From Ktedonospora formicarum (GTDB taxonomy: Bacteria; Chloroflexota; Ktedonobacteria; Ktedonobacterales; Ktedonobacteraceae): DNA of 64,000 bases. Location: the NCBI RefSeq assembly GCF_016587355.1, contig NZ_BNJF01000006.1, forward strand, positions 1 to 64,000, in the 5' to 3' direction. Both the position numbers and the translations under genes were made by a program. Below the pieces are notes generated by a model. The model was not told where the DNA came from. It made no database searches and saw nothing but the letters and a program-made list of their open reading frames with translations. This document shows positions 38,906-48,500 of this stretch, one piece after another. Position 1 is the first letter of the stretch. Each line of letters opens with the position of its first letter.

Positions 38906-39348
38906 GTTGGGAATGGAATACGATTATCCCTCATTGCCTATGTTTTAAAATTGCTACAATAGCATATACTACGGACTCTTTTTTCTTGTACTTTTATAAT
39001 TTAGCAAGGCAGCAGATGAACGATTCATCGAGATTATACCAGGAAACCGAAAAGCTCCTTCAATGTTTACATGACCCGCAAGCGCGCTTACATGCCAGTG
39101 CTGACCTAGATTGGAGCTTGGAAAATGGCGACGTCTTTCAACTTGAGGAGGTCGGAACCATCGCTTCAAAGCTGCTGAAAATGGCCCTTGAGGAGACAGA
39201 TAATGAAGCACGTGAGGACCTTTTCTCCTTGGTAGATACTGCCGAACAGTATAATCCTATCCGCGAATACCTTGATTATGAAACTCTGGCAGAGAGAATG
39301 ACGTCATTCCCATCACTGCATGGGTTAGATTTCGCTATTAGCATCTTA

Positions 39349-40554
39349 GTGGTGCATCCACCAAGTAATGGTAAAATGGGAACATCTCAAAAGTGAGGTG
39401 TTCCATGCCAAAGATTTTACAAGTACGAGCGATGACTGACGAAGAAAGCAAGATGATAGAGCATTTGAGCCGTTCTAGAACAGCGCCAGCAAGGCAGGTA
39501 GAAAGAGCCAGGATAGTGCAATGGGCGAGCGAACAGCAGCGTGTTCCCCAGATCGCGACCCGGTTAGGAGTCGCGGAGAATACCGTGCGCAACTGGCTCC
39601 ATCGCTTTAACGAGGCAGGATTACCTGGACTCTTCGATGAGGACCGAACCGGACGACCGCCAACATATAGTCCCCAGGAGGTCTCAGTCGTGGTGGCGAC
39701 CGCTCTTACCAAGCCCGATGACCTCGGTTTGCCCTTTGGGCACTGGACCCTAGATCGGCTTGAGGTGTACCTCAATGAGGAAAAAGGGATCGCCATCAAG
39801 CGTAGCCGGATCAACGAAATCTTGCAGGCGGAAGGGCTGCGATGGCGCAAAGATGAGCATTGGTTTGGCGAACGGGTCGATCCCGACTTCGCCAAAAAAA
39901 GGGGCTCATTACCACCCTCTACACGGTTCCACCAAAGAGGAGCACCGTCGTGAATCTCGATGAAATGGGCCCTGAGTCGGCGAAAAGTTTTCTGGGGAAG
40001 AAACTGGTTCATGCTCATCCCGCTCCAGAGAAGGGCAAGCCCGCCGAGCGGGCCAGCCAGGAGATCGACTATGGACGCCGGGCCAAGGGGTATATCTTTG
40101 GTGCCTTTCAACCTGCCACTGGCGAGGCGTTGACGAGGCCCTACGACCGGCGAACGACGGAAAACTGGATCGATTTTCTCAACCTGGTTGAGCAGTGGGT
40201 TCCCCAAAGCGTCGAACGCATCTACGCGATCTTGGATAATCTGGCAATGCATCGGGCAACCGATGTTCTGCTGTTTGCTTTGCAGTATCCGCGTTGGGAA
40301 TTCGTCTTCCAGCCGACCTATGCCGCTTACTTGAACCTGATTGAGCCCTGGTGGAAAACGCTGCGTTCCCTGGCGCTCAAAGGGCGGCGCTTCGAGACCT
40401 GGGAACAGGTCTGCGATGCTATTGATCGAGCGACAGTTTACTGGAACGCTCATCGTCATCCTTTCGTTTGGGGGCGAAGGCGGCGTCATCGCCCTCGTCG
40501 TTCATCTGGGATTGCCATCCCGGCCAATGTCCGTTAATTTGGTGGATGCACCAC
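39349..40554 (+). mobile_element. IS630-family insertion sequence
   Basis: Terminal inverted repeats GTGGTGCATCCACCAA (39349-39364) and its exact reverse complement (40539-40554) bound an element of about 1.2 kb. TTA flanks both ends, consistent with the TA target duplication of this family. It carries one transposase gene with a frameshift and interrupts a helical-repeat gene. Confidence 0.9.
39405..40537 (+). CDS. IS630-family transposase, two frames joined at a slippery A7 run
   Basis: The first frame (39405-39953) starts with a helix-turn-helix: I-A-T-R-L-G-V-A-E-N-T-V-R-N-W. The second frame (to 40537) holds the DDE nuclease: V-V-N-L-D-E-M-G-P, I-L-D-N-L-A-M-H, and L-N-L-I-E-P-W-W. The frames meet at AAAAAAAGGGG (39894-39904), where a -1 shift moves the ribosome from one to the other. 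Many IS630 elements express their transposase this way, so the gene may be functional. AGTGAGGTG lies before the ATG. Confidence 0.88.
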
Positions 40555-40998
40555 TTAGGTACTTCGCGCCAACTTGCTTATATCTCTTTATTGGAGACAT
40601 TTCTTTCGCATGAGCGTCTGTCGATACGTCTTCTGACTATGGATGCGATCACTCAGATATGGCTGGAAGTCAGTGATAACGATCCTCATGTGAAGCAGCA
40701 GGTCAGTAGAGATGCCGCACGTCACCTCTGGTTTCTGGTTGGTAACCCAAAAAGACATACTGTCTCTGGAGAAGAAATGGAGCAACTCTTTCAGACCTAC
40801 TGTGATGAGGTCATTCACAATTTGCGTGCATGGCTAGCCTTACAGGAGAAATCCTGGCATCCATTTTGACATCTATTGCGGATTTGCATTCAAGGCTAAA
40901 AGCGCTAAAAATTATTTAAGTTTGATACAATAACTATGCTATAATTAAAGCATAATATGCAATATTTTAAATGCAAAAAGATAATTGGAGTACCCTAA

Positions 40999-41451
40999 AT
41001 GGGGGCAAAACGAAATAATTATCACGATCCATCGACAGAACTAATAACGATAAGGGAAAAGCTTAAAGCTTCACTTCAAAAAGAGAAAGAACACGAAAAA
41101 ATTATAAACGATCTTCGTCAAAAAGAAGCTGAAGCAAAATCCATACTGGAAGAACGTAATGACTTATTTACAAAACTAAAGCTCAAAGAGCAAGAGATCG
41201 ATTTTATGCGGAAGGCCCTTGAGCAAAGCAATATAAAATTAACAGAAAGAAAGAAAAATGGCCAAATACTGTCATTCTTTGGAGATATACTTATCCTAAT
41301 ATCAACAGTATTTACGGGGTGGGGAATTAATTTACTCACATCTACTCCATCTAATCCAATTGGATGGCTTATGTTAGCTGCTAGTATCGCCTTATTTATT
41401 TTAAATTCCCTTATGGCAAAAATACTTGCATTTGGGGGTACAAATTCATGA
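40999..41451 (+). CDS. Coiled-coil protein with two C-terminal membrane segments
   Basis: 150 aa. Residues 10-85 are a charged coiled coil rich in Lys and Glu. Two hydrophobic segments follow (about residues 92-112 and 120-142), so the coil probably faces the cytoplasm. I recognise no family. The stop codon overlaps the next start (ATGA at 41448), indicating translational coupling. The base composition is clearly AT-rich compared with the neighbours, which supports acquisition by transfer. Confidence 0.65.
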   Translation: MGAKRNNYHDPSTELITIREKLKASLQKEKEHEKIINDLRQKEAEAKSILEERNDLFTKLKLKEQEIDFMRKALEQSNIKLTERKKNGQILSFFGDILILISTVFTGWGINLLTSTPSNPIGWLMLAASIALFILNSLMAKILAFGGTNS

Positions 41452-41822
41452 AAGATAGCAGTAAAAATTTAATCTCATCAGTTGGCGTGACAACTGCTAT
41501 TGCTGGCGTAATAGCCATAATCCTCCTCACCATACAAATATTGAATGGTTTAGGGATAATCAATATTTATCCGATAGCAGACAATATTACACTCACAAGC
41601 GCATCGCTGCTTATTATCACGTCTTCTCTTTACAGTACAATAAGGACATTAGTATATTTTCTAAGGGCAACGCGCAAAAAATCGGAAATAAAAATATCAA
41701 TAGATATTGAAGGGACGAAAATTTCACTTGAGTCAAATAATATTAAAGATGCTGAAGAGCTTTTGCGCCGTTATCGAGATTTGAACCCTCAAGCAGAGAA
41801 GATAGATAAAGAGAAAAAATAG
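41448..41822 (+). CDS. Two-TM protein with an EACC1-like C-terminal domain
   Basis: 124 aa. Two hydrophobic segments (about residues 12-34 and 44-68) precede a cytoplasmic domain, I-K-I-S-I-D-I-E-G-T-K-I-S-L-E...A-E-E-L-L-R. This resembles the effector-associated constant component (EACC1) small domain found beside predicted NLR-like and conflict systems. It is coupled to the coiled-coil membrane gene before it, so the two may form a membrane complex. The domain call is by pattern only. Confidence 0.6.
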   Translation: MKDSSKNLISSVGVTTAIAGVIAIILLTIQILNGLGIINIYPIADNITLTSASLLIITSSLYSTIRTLVYFLRATRKKSEIKISIDIEGTKISLESNNIKDAEELLRRYRDLNPQAEKIDKEKK

Positions 41823-41954
41823 TAATTTCAAATCATATGCTGAAAGCAAAACTTGGTATACTCGTTTCCGTATCACTTCCGCATCAAAATCCTGATCTAC
41901 GCGATCAAGATAGGACTGCCCTTTAATGGCTAACGATAAAATAGTAGATCTTCT

Positions 41955-42161
41955 ATGAGAAGAAGACGAGTTGAACATTGGGTATTCCCAATGGCAATGG
42001 GAATTTTTATTGGGCTAATATGGATTGTATTAGACATTTGAACGAAGAATCCAGTCAATAAACTTAATCCATTTAATATCGTTGTCCTATCAGTTGTTGT
42101 GGCTATAGGTTTATTCATCGCTAGATGGATAGTGGAACACGACAGCACAAAAGAGCAATAG
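41955..42161 (+). pseudogene. Small two-TM gene interrupted by an in-frame TGA
   Basis: From ATG at 41955 to TAG at 42159 the frame is open for 68 codons except for one TGA at 42039. Each side encodes one membrane segment (I-F-I-G-L-I-W-I-V-L-D-I and I-V-V-L-S-V-V-V-A-I-G-L-F-I). A TGG-to-TGA change would explain it. No good ribosome site is seen before the ATG. Confidence 0.5.
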
Positions 42162-42380
42162 GATATATTCGAGATTTGCCCAATACTTCCCATCAGAGAT
42201 ACAAAAGCGATCCCCAAACCGTCCCTAACAAGTCATAAAACACCACAAACCTAAAAATTAGTACAGCAAGTACAGCAATACACACAAACTTGCATAAGAA
42301 CAAACCAATACACACAAACGCGAAGACTAGATTTAGAGCGCCAAGAGAACGATGACAAACAGTATCGCAAACAAGCTCCG

Positions 42381-42412
42381 TCGAATCCCTTCATCTGCAT
42401 CAATGGCAAGCT
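42381..42412 (+). repeat. tRNA 3'-end-like direct repeat, right copy (possible attachment site)
   Basis: It begins TCGAATCCCTTCATCTGCAT and differs from 38874-38905 at three positions. The pair bounds about 3.5 kb of AT-rich accessory genes. The remaining bases of 41823-42550 hold only the broken two-TM gene. Confidence 0.45.
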
Positions 42413-42550
42413 ATAGATTCACAACACATACAAAGCCTAAGAAATAAGGTATAATAGAACTGATCAATGTATGTCGAGTGGCAAGTGAAATGAAAGCCGT
42501 AACAGTAAGGCTTATTCCTTGCGCTCCTCATGTTACTCAAGAAGGTTGAA

Positions 42551-43123
42551 ATGGATTCAGATCATCAATATGACGATCTCCTCACCCGTATTCGCGCTCA
42601 TTGGCGACCATCTATCTTTCCTCCAGCTACAGAAGAACAGGTTCAAGAAACCGAGCGACAACTGGGCTTCCCATTACCACCGTTGCTGCGACTCCTCTAC
42701 ACAGAGATCGCCAATGGTGGTTTTGGCCCTGGTGAAGGTATTGTCGGAACACCAGGCGGCTTTCGCATGACCACTCCCTCATTATTCGACGGTCCCAAAC
42801 TTGATATTGTGCAATCGTACCGGCGAGAGATTTCTGAAGCGCAAACACTTCTTCACTTGGAAGATTATGAAGAGATTCCATGTACATTGAACGTTTGGTA
42901 CAACCTGGGCAATGTCTGGGAGGAGAGAGCGATCCAAAGTTATCATTATGAACTACCAGATCATGCTTGGCCTACATATATGCTTCCGCTCTGTTACCAT
43001 GGTTGCACATGTTTTACCTCTATTGATGCAATCAGCGGTCGGCTCTTCAACGAGCGAAATGAATGTGTCGCAGCATCATTAGAAAAGTGGTTTGAAAATA
43101 GGCTAGCAGGTGCCCGCATGTAG
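42551..43123 (+). CDS. SMI1/KNR4 (SUKH) family protein
   Basis: About 190 aa from the ATG at 42551, which has AAGAAGG 5 nt upstream; an in-frame ATG lies at 42530. The SUKH core is present: A-T-E-E-Q-V-Q-E-T-E-R-Q-L-G-F-P-L-P-P-L-L-R, then Y-T-E-I-A-N-G-G-F-G-P. SUKH proteins are commonly immunity proteins for contact-dependent toxins. No toxin gene is visible here, so it may be an orphan immunity gene. Confidence 0.8.
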   Translation: MDSDHQYDDLLTRIRAHWRPSIFPPATEEQVQETERQLGFPLPPLLRLLYTEIANGGFGPGEGIVGTPGGFRMTTPSLFDGPKLDIVQSYRREISEAQTLLHLEDYEEIPCTLNVWYNLGNVWEERAIQSYHYELPDHAWPTYMLPLCYHGCTCFTSIDAISGRLFNERNECVAASLEKWFENRLAGARM

Positions 43124-43353
43124 TTGTTTTTACAACTGCAATATACTACAGCCATAACCTTACTTGTATAGCAAGCCATGCGGTGGAAATTTTGACATCC
43201 AATTTGGCATCTTAGAGGTTAGAACTATATAAAATCGACTCACCACCAATGGACAAAAATAAAACGTCGTTCCGCATTGCAAGCTAATGGAAGCGCTTCA
43301 GGAGAGTGGTTAATTTCTCGTATCGAGGACTTTCACTCTCCTTGATTCTGCTT

Positions 43354-43399
43354 CAAAAAAGCGAGGAGCAAAACTTCTATCATTGTTCCTCGTCTTTTT
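43354..43399. terminator. Bidirectional terminator between SUKH and TIR-NACHT genes
   Basis: AAAAAAGCGAGGAGCAA pairs with TTGTTCCTCG followed by TCTTTTT. The A-run and the T-run let it act in both directions. No gene is seen in the rest of 43124-43439. Confidence 0.75.
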
Positions 43400-43439
43400 A
43401 TGCCTCCTAATACACTAAGGCGATGTGCGATCAGTGTGG

Positions 43440-45773
43440 TCATGCCTCATTATTCTGCGATGCAAGGACATCACGAAGCAGACGATGCACAAATATATAG
43501 CTTCCTCCCACCTTGTGTAAAAGAAGCCTCTCAGTTGCTTCATCAAGAAATGCAATAAGATCCCATGGTAGCAGCCCGAGTCGCCAGAGGAAAAGGCGGA
43601 GTACGAAGTGTTGCAAAAAGGCAGCAAGCCCTGTACGCCCTCCCACTAGATCAAAGAACAGCCCGAATATCAGCCCTCCCCCCGATCCGAAGACGAGGCC
43701 AAAAACCAGTGCATAGATGAGATTTCCAATTGATGCTCCAAATAACCCAACCATCAACCCCCCAGCTAACCCAACGACCAGTACAAGGAACAGCATCGCA
43801 ATCATACCGCGTCTTCCTGAGCGCCATATGCCTTCGTTCGGAGACAGTGAGGTTCTTTCGGGTAATTGGGTTGGTGATAATCCTCCAACAAGTCCTCCTA
43901 CCGACCCCATAATACCTTCCACGATACACCCTAGTATGACTCCTGCGATTGGCCCTGCGACTACCCACCCAACGAATCCACCAACTAAGCCAAAGACCAG
44001 CCCTCCTAGAACTCCAACCAGAAGCCCTTTTTTGGCCGATGCTGGCGACCAGACGGTAATTTCTGCAGATTGGATCACCTGGTGGTATTTGTACACCAGA
44101 CCGAAGACTAACCCACCAGCTATTCCTCCAACTATGCCCAAAATAAGGCCAAATGTAAGACCAAAGGTGAATCTTGCGAGCGTTTGAAAGATGAGCCCAT
44201 AGATAGCACCAAAGGTGAGCCCAAAGACCGGTCCGAAGAGCAGGCCAAAGGCCAATCCATAGGTAAGAATCATACACCAGCGATACCTGGAACGGTATTT
44301 CTCTGGAAGCCATGTTGGCTGAAGTTCTTCCACTGCAAAGATTGTCTGTTGCTGATCATGTAACTGGGTTGCAAAGTAGGATAACCAGCGATGAACCTGC
44401 TCCTCAGTGCCATGTTGCAATTGTGTTCGCCGCTTTAACATATGCTTTACGTACTGCTTGAAGAGTGCGCGAGGATACCCTTCATGCGTCGCTGGGGTTG
44501 AGAGTTCGACCGAAGTTTCGCCATGGTAGGCTCGTGCGAAAATCGAAAGCATTAGCGGTCGGTGTGCTAACTCGAAGAGATCTTTATCCTCGCGTAGAAC
44601 TTGACGGAGTGTCTCAAGTTGACCTGAGACGCTAGAAAGATAGGCTTCAACTTGCTCATCTGAGAAAGGCAGAAGGATGATGGCATACTGTAAGGGAAGT
44701 TGTACTGAGATTGCTTGATATTCCTCAGTGCGACAACAAATGATGAGAGAAATATGGTCTTGCTCTCTTTGTGCGTAGGATACAATTGCCTGAACGCAAG
44801 CCTCTCGAGCTGACTCTGCAACCTCGTCGAGACCATCGAGCAAAGGGAATATTTCATTGGCCTCCACCAACGCTCTCCCTATTTTTCCTGGCACCTGATA
44901 CCGTATCTTCAGTTCTTCAATAAGCCACTCGGAGAGTGGAAGCCGTTGTCGTGTCCAGGAGGAAAGATTAAAAATCACTGGTATGCGGCGGTGCTCATCG
45001 GCTTCAGCACGATCTAGAAGAGTGCGCGTCAGATATAACAGCAGAGTGGTCTTTCCTGACCCTGGCTCGCCAAGAATGAGTAATTCCTCATCGGCTTCAT
45101 CAAACACCTGGATAATATTTGTTCCTGGAGGTAATGGACGGGGTCCACGGTCTAGTTCTTGCACCATTAAACGCCAGGGGTTCTCTAGACCATATGGTTG
45201 CTTTTGTAAATGTAAATCAACCCAGGTTGCATGTTGAAGTGATTGCTCAAGTAAACCTTCAATCCAAATTGTACGCACTCGTTTGAGTAAGCGTTGCCGA
45301 GTTGTGAGTTGATCTGATGAGAGAGGTTTTGTGGATGCAGGCTGTGAGACGATACGCTGCTGAATCTCCTGTGCTATAGAGAGAAGTGTTGCATCCCGAT
45401 TTGCTGAGGTCGCCACAGGTACTTCGTCTCGAGGCAAGCATTGTAAATGCGCAATGGTGGTTGATTTCCAATCACAAGGACGTATGAGGAGGGGAATGAT
45501 AAGTAGTTGTCCAAGCTGGTGCCGTTTCAACGCCAATTGCATTTCGTTGCTCTGGTAATCATCGGAAGCAAAATAGTCTGCACTCAGGAGAAGAAGAAGG
45601 ATATCTGCGGACTGCCAGGCGTTGTGACGTTCTGATCCTCTATCAGCACCAGGGGGGATGTGTTGCTCATGCCATTCTGTGAGTAAGCCCCTTTGAACGA
45701 GCAAATTGAGCCGCACCGAGAGTTGTTCGCGGAAGGTGTAATCTGCAGGTGCTGAAGAATAAACTAGCTTCAT
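43440..45773 (-). CDS. TIR-NACHT protein with glycine-rich multi-pass membrane domain
   Basis: About 777 aa from the ATG at 45773 (GGAAATGGACAG upstream). Residues 1-140 are a TIR domain, with L-L-S-A-D-Y-F and a Glu in S-N-E-M that fits the NADase glutamate. A NACHT NTPase follows, with Walker A G-E-P-G-S-G-K-T-T near residue 235 and L-L-D-G-L-D-E. From about residue 495 to 715 come many membrane helices with repeated G-x-x-F-G-L and G-G-L-V-G-G motifs. It resembles bacterial NLR-like antiphage proteins that deplete NAD+ on infection. The glycine-rich helices may pack tightly or form a pore. It is a single-gene unit. Confidence 0.82.
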   Translation of the reverse strand: MKLVYSSAPADYTFREQLSVRLNLLVQRGLLTEWHEQHIPPGADRGSERHNAWQSADILLLLLSADYFASDDYQSNEMQLALKRHQLGQLLIIPLLIRPCDWKSTTIAHLQCLPRDEVPVATSANRDATLLSIAQEIQQRIVSQPASTKPLSSDQLTTRQRLLKRVRTIWIEGLLEQSLQHATWVDLHLQKQPYGLENPWRLMVQELDRGPRPLPPGTNIIQVFDEADEELLILGEPGSGKTTLLLYLTRTLLDRAEADEHRRIPVIFNLSSWTRQRLPLSEWLIEELKIRYQVPGKIGRALVEANEIFPLLDGLDEVAESAREACVQAIVSYAQREQDHISLIICCRTEEYQAISVQLPLQYAIILLPFSDEQVEAYLSSVSGQLETLRQVLREDKDLFELAHRPLMLSIFARAYHGETSVELSTPATHEGYPRALFKQYVKHMLKRRTQLQHGTEEQVHRWLSYFATQLHDQQQTIFAVEELQPTWLPEKYRSRYRWCMILTYGLAFGLLFGPVFGLTFGAIYGLIFQTLARFTFGLTFGLILGIVGGIAGGLVFGLVYKYHQVIQSAEITVWSPASAKKGLLVGVLGGLVFGLVGGFVGWVVAGPIAGVILGCIVEGIMGSVGGLVGGLSPTQLPERTSLSPNEGIWRSGRRGMIAMLFLVLVVGLAGGLMVGLFGASIGNLIYALVFGLVFGSGGGLIFGLFFDLVGGRTGLAAFLQHFVLRLFLWRLGLLPWDLIAFLDEATERLLLHKVGGSYIFVHRLLRDVLASQNNEA

Positions 45774-46373
45774 GAGCACTGTCCATTTCCTATATAAATG
45801 TAACAAATATGCCTTTTGTTCGCGAATCGAGTGTCAGAAGAGCACGGATTTAGGATTCAATTTGTGCGGTCTCGTTGAAACAGGAAGAAATGAAGGGTTT
45901 AGGGTCTCGCTAGACAATCGCATGAATGAGTAAATCTCTCTTTCTTGCAGTTTTTTCTATGTGACGAGCATGGGGGGCAATTTCTCTCCTTATTCGGTAT
46001 GCGAATACTGAAATTATATGTTGGTATGCTTTTGTGTTACAAGCATATTCGCGCTTAGAGAGTAATGCATGAATTCATTCAACGTTTTGTTTGTATATCA
46101 ACTAAAACCGGAGATGCCGCTACACATAGGTAAAGTGTATTGAAAGGCATGAGTTTTTGAAAAAGACCGTATCAGGCTTATTTAAAATTTTGCCAAGTTA
46201 GGATCATTTAGAAATAGCCATAGTGGGCCATATTTTGTTTTATTGGGAGAGATACTCTACGACTACTTCTGTCCTGGATCGAGTTGCTCTCTGTCGAGCC
46301 ATTTCGATCCATAAGGAATTTTCAGCTGCAATTTGATTGCATCCCTGCTGCATGCCTTTACGTCCCGCATCCA
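45774..46373. other. Non-coding stretch before CRISPR array 1
   Basis: About 600 bases with no supported gene. The TIR-NACHT promoter should be in the first part. Close to array 1 there may be more decayed repeats (for example around 46280-46360), but they cannot be aligned with confidence. Confidence 0.4.
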
Positions 46374-47972
46374 CTTTCAGGATTCTCAGTCGGATCGAAA
46401 GCCTTGCTACCGAGCAGCTCTAGACACCCATCACCCGCATTATGCCTTCCAGGATCCTGTACCGGATCGAAGGCACTGCTACGCGCTTCTATGCGACGTT
46501 CAAGTTTTACGTAGAAAACCTTCCAGTATCCTCAAGCGGATCGAAGCCCCTGCTACGCCGATCTGTACGCGCTGGTTGACTGTACTCCTCTCCACTTGCA
46601 GTATCCTCAGTCGGATCGAAGCCCCTGCTACTGCGCCACCTATGCCAGCCAAAGGTGCAGGCGAAGAAGCTTGCAGTATCCTCAGTCGGATCGAAGCCCC
46701 TGCTACAGGCGATTCAAAGCATTGTAGCGATTGGTTTCTTATTCTTGCAGTATCCTCAGTCGGATCGAAGCCCCTGCTACGCCAGGACGCGGGAGGGAGG
46801 GCTTCTGGATCACTGGCTCTTGCAGTATCCTCAGTCGGATCGAAGCCCCTGCTACTGAGGTGCCGGTCTTCGTGATCCCTTGTTTGGAGAGTCTTGCAGT
46901 ATCCTCAGTCGGATCGAAGCCCCTGCTACCGCAGATCGGATTTCGTCCGTACGGTCCTGGCCTCGAACTTGCAGTATCCTCAGTCGGATCGAAGCCCCTG
47001 CTACACGGTCTGGCCGCGCCAGATCATCCCCATCTGTGACGATGCTTGCAGTATCCTCAGTCGGATCGAAGCCCCTGCTACCAATACGGCCGAAGAGCAG
47101 CGCATTCGCGATCGCGTCTTGCAGTATCCTCAGTCGGATCGAAGCCCCTGCTACCTAACGGGGTGCAGGTCGCGCAACTCGTCAATGACAGCCACTTGCA
47201 GTATCCTCAGTCGGATCGAAGCCCCTGCTACTCCTGGCTGGTCACTTTGACGAGCTGGCGCGCATGATCCTTGCAGTATCCTCAGTCGGATCGAAGCCCC
47301 TGCTACTCAGGAGGAGCGGCGACGACGAGCGCAGCAGCGAGAAACTTGCAGTATCCTCAGTCGGATCGAAGCCCCTGCTACCAAACAACTTTGGCTCTTC
47401 TGTCAGCGCGTTAGCGTCTTGCAGTATCCTCAGTCGGATCGAAGCCCCTGCTACATCATGCTCTACCAGGACGAAGCTATTATCTTCTGGTACTTGCAGT
47501 ATCCTCAGTCGGATCGAAGCCCCTGCTACCCGTTCGGCACGCGGCACCACTTGTCTGTGGTGGTACTTGCAGTATCCTCAGTCGGATCGAAGCCCCTGCT
47601 ACTCTACAGTGGCGACGTGTACGGCTCCGGGCCGGCGTCTTGCAGTATCCTCAGTCGGATCGAAGCCCCTGCTACTCCCAGGTCAGGATCGTCCCCTTCT
47701 TGATCTACAACTTGCAGTATCCTCAGTCGGATCGAAGCCCCTGCTACGAGATCGCGTGCTTCTTCCTCAGAAGTGGTATCTATGGAGCTTGCAGTATCCT
47801 CAGTCGGATCGAAGCCCCTGCTACTAGTGCTCGGTCGTCTTGCGTGTACTGAACACGTATGGCCTTGCAGTATCCTCAGTCGGATCGAAGCCCCTGCTAC
47901 TCGTTTCGATGACGGCGCGTGTGGTGCGTGTCTGTCTTGCAGTATCCTCAGTCGGATCGAAGCCCCTGCTAC
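46374..47972 (-). CRISPR. CRISPR array 1, 22 repeats
   Basis: Twenty-two 37-nt repeats are spaced about 74 nt apart, leaving spacers of about 35-39 nt. On the + strand each begins CTTGCAGTATCC and ends CTGCTAC, with a core ATCC-TCAGTC-GGAT that can form a small hairpin. Repeats at 46374, 46446 and 46520 are degenerate, and the other 19 are nearly identical. Degeneracy on the left and the leader on the right show that it is read on the minus strand. It should supply crRNAs to the Cmr complex. Confidence 0.97.
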
Positions 47973-48172
47973 CGTGTAGTTGCAGTTTGCAGTGGGCGGT
48001 GTGTTTTCCTCTTTGAATGAGGTTAGACCGTTTCCTGGACGTCTCAGAGCATCGATTTTAATTGAATTACTTCGTCTAGTATACCAGATTGCGTCAGGTT
48101 TCGAAAATCGTTTTTTGCGCCAAAAGCCAGGGGATTTTCGAACAGAAATTGCGGATTATAGTGCTTAAGGGA
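47973..48172 (-). promoter_or_regulatory. CRISPR leader of array 1
   Basis: This segment matches the flank of array 2 in its key parts. On the minus strand it carries an extended -10 promoter TGGTATACT (48086-48078), about 105 nt from the first repeat. A conserved inverted repeat (TTCGAAAATC / GATTTTCGAA) surrounds GTTTTTTGCGCC. No gene is seen between here and 48500. Confidence 0.75.
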
Positions 48173-48500
48173 CTATACGTGCGCCGATCTGGGCTTATCA
48201 GGGCTGATTGTATCCTATTTGTTTTAGAGAAAGAGGCGATTTTCGGATGGGACCCAAGAAAGGCCAGAAAAGGGGAGGTATTCCTTTTCGTTGAGATGTT
48301 GATCACTTTTTCGCTACGAGATTGTTACCTGGCTTTATGAGAGGTGGTGGGAATGGTATGGAACGGCTTGTAGAGCGGGGATGCAGAGGCATGAGAGGAT
48401 TTCTATTACATCGGACACTGATCGAAGCTTAGGAGAGCATCAAACAATACTTTGGTTCCACCCTGCGGCTTGACAAGAGCGGATTTATCCGTACGGATAG

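Larger units (their letters stand above)
39016..40869 (+). pseudogene. Helical-repeat protein gene split by an IS630 element
   Basis: The 5' part (39016-39348, 111 codons) and the 3' part (40558-40869) join in frame when the insertion and the repeated target bases are removed, giving a protein of about 214 aa. The restored product is Leu/Glu-rich and all-helical, with HEAT/ARM-like spacing, a type often found among immunity or adaptor proteins. I do not recognise a specific family. The clean, frame-restoring join suggests a recent insertion. Confidence 0.75.

Noticed and set aside
39338..40489. A 383-codon minus-strand frame
   Set aside because: It is antisense to the IS630 transposase, whose HTH and DDE motifs are on the + strand.
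40588..40818. A minus-strand gene after the IS element
   Set aside because: The + strand frame there continues the interrupted helical-repeat gene.
43651..44313. Minus and plus frames within the TIR-NACHT gene
   Set aside because: The glycine-rich repeated DNA keeps other frames open; the TIR-NACHT frame explains the region.
46284..47979. Many overlapping open frames of 60-190 codons
   Set aside because: They are the CRISPR repeats translated; the recurring S-V-G-S-K-P-L-L and S-D-R-S-P-C-Y peptides are repeat artefacts.
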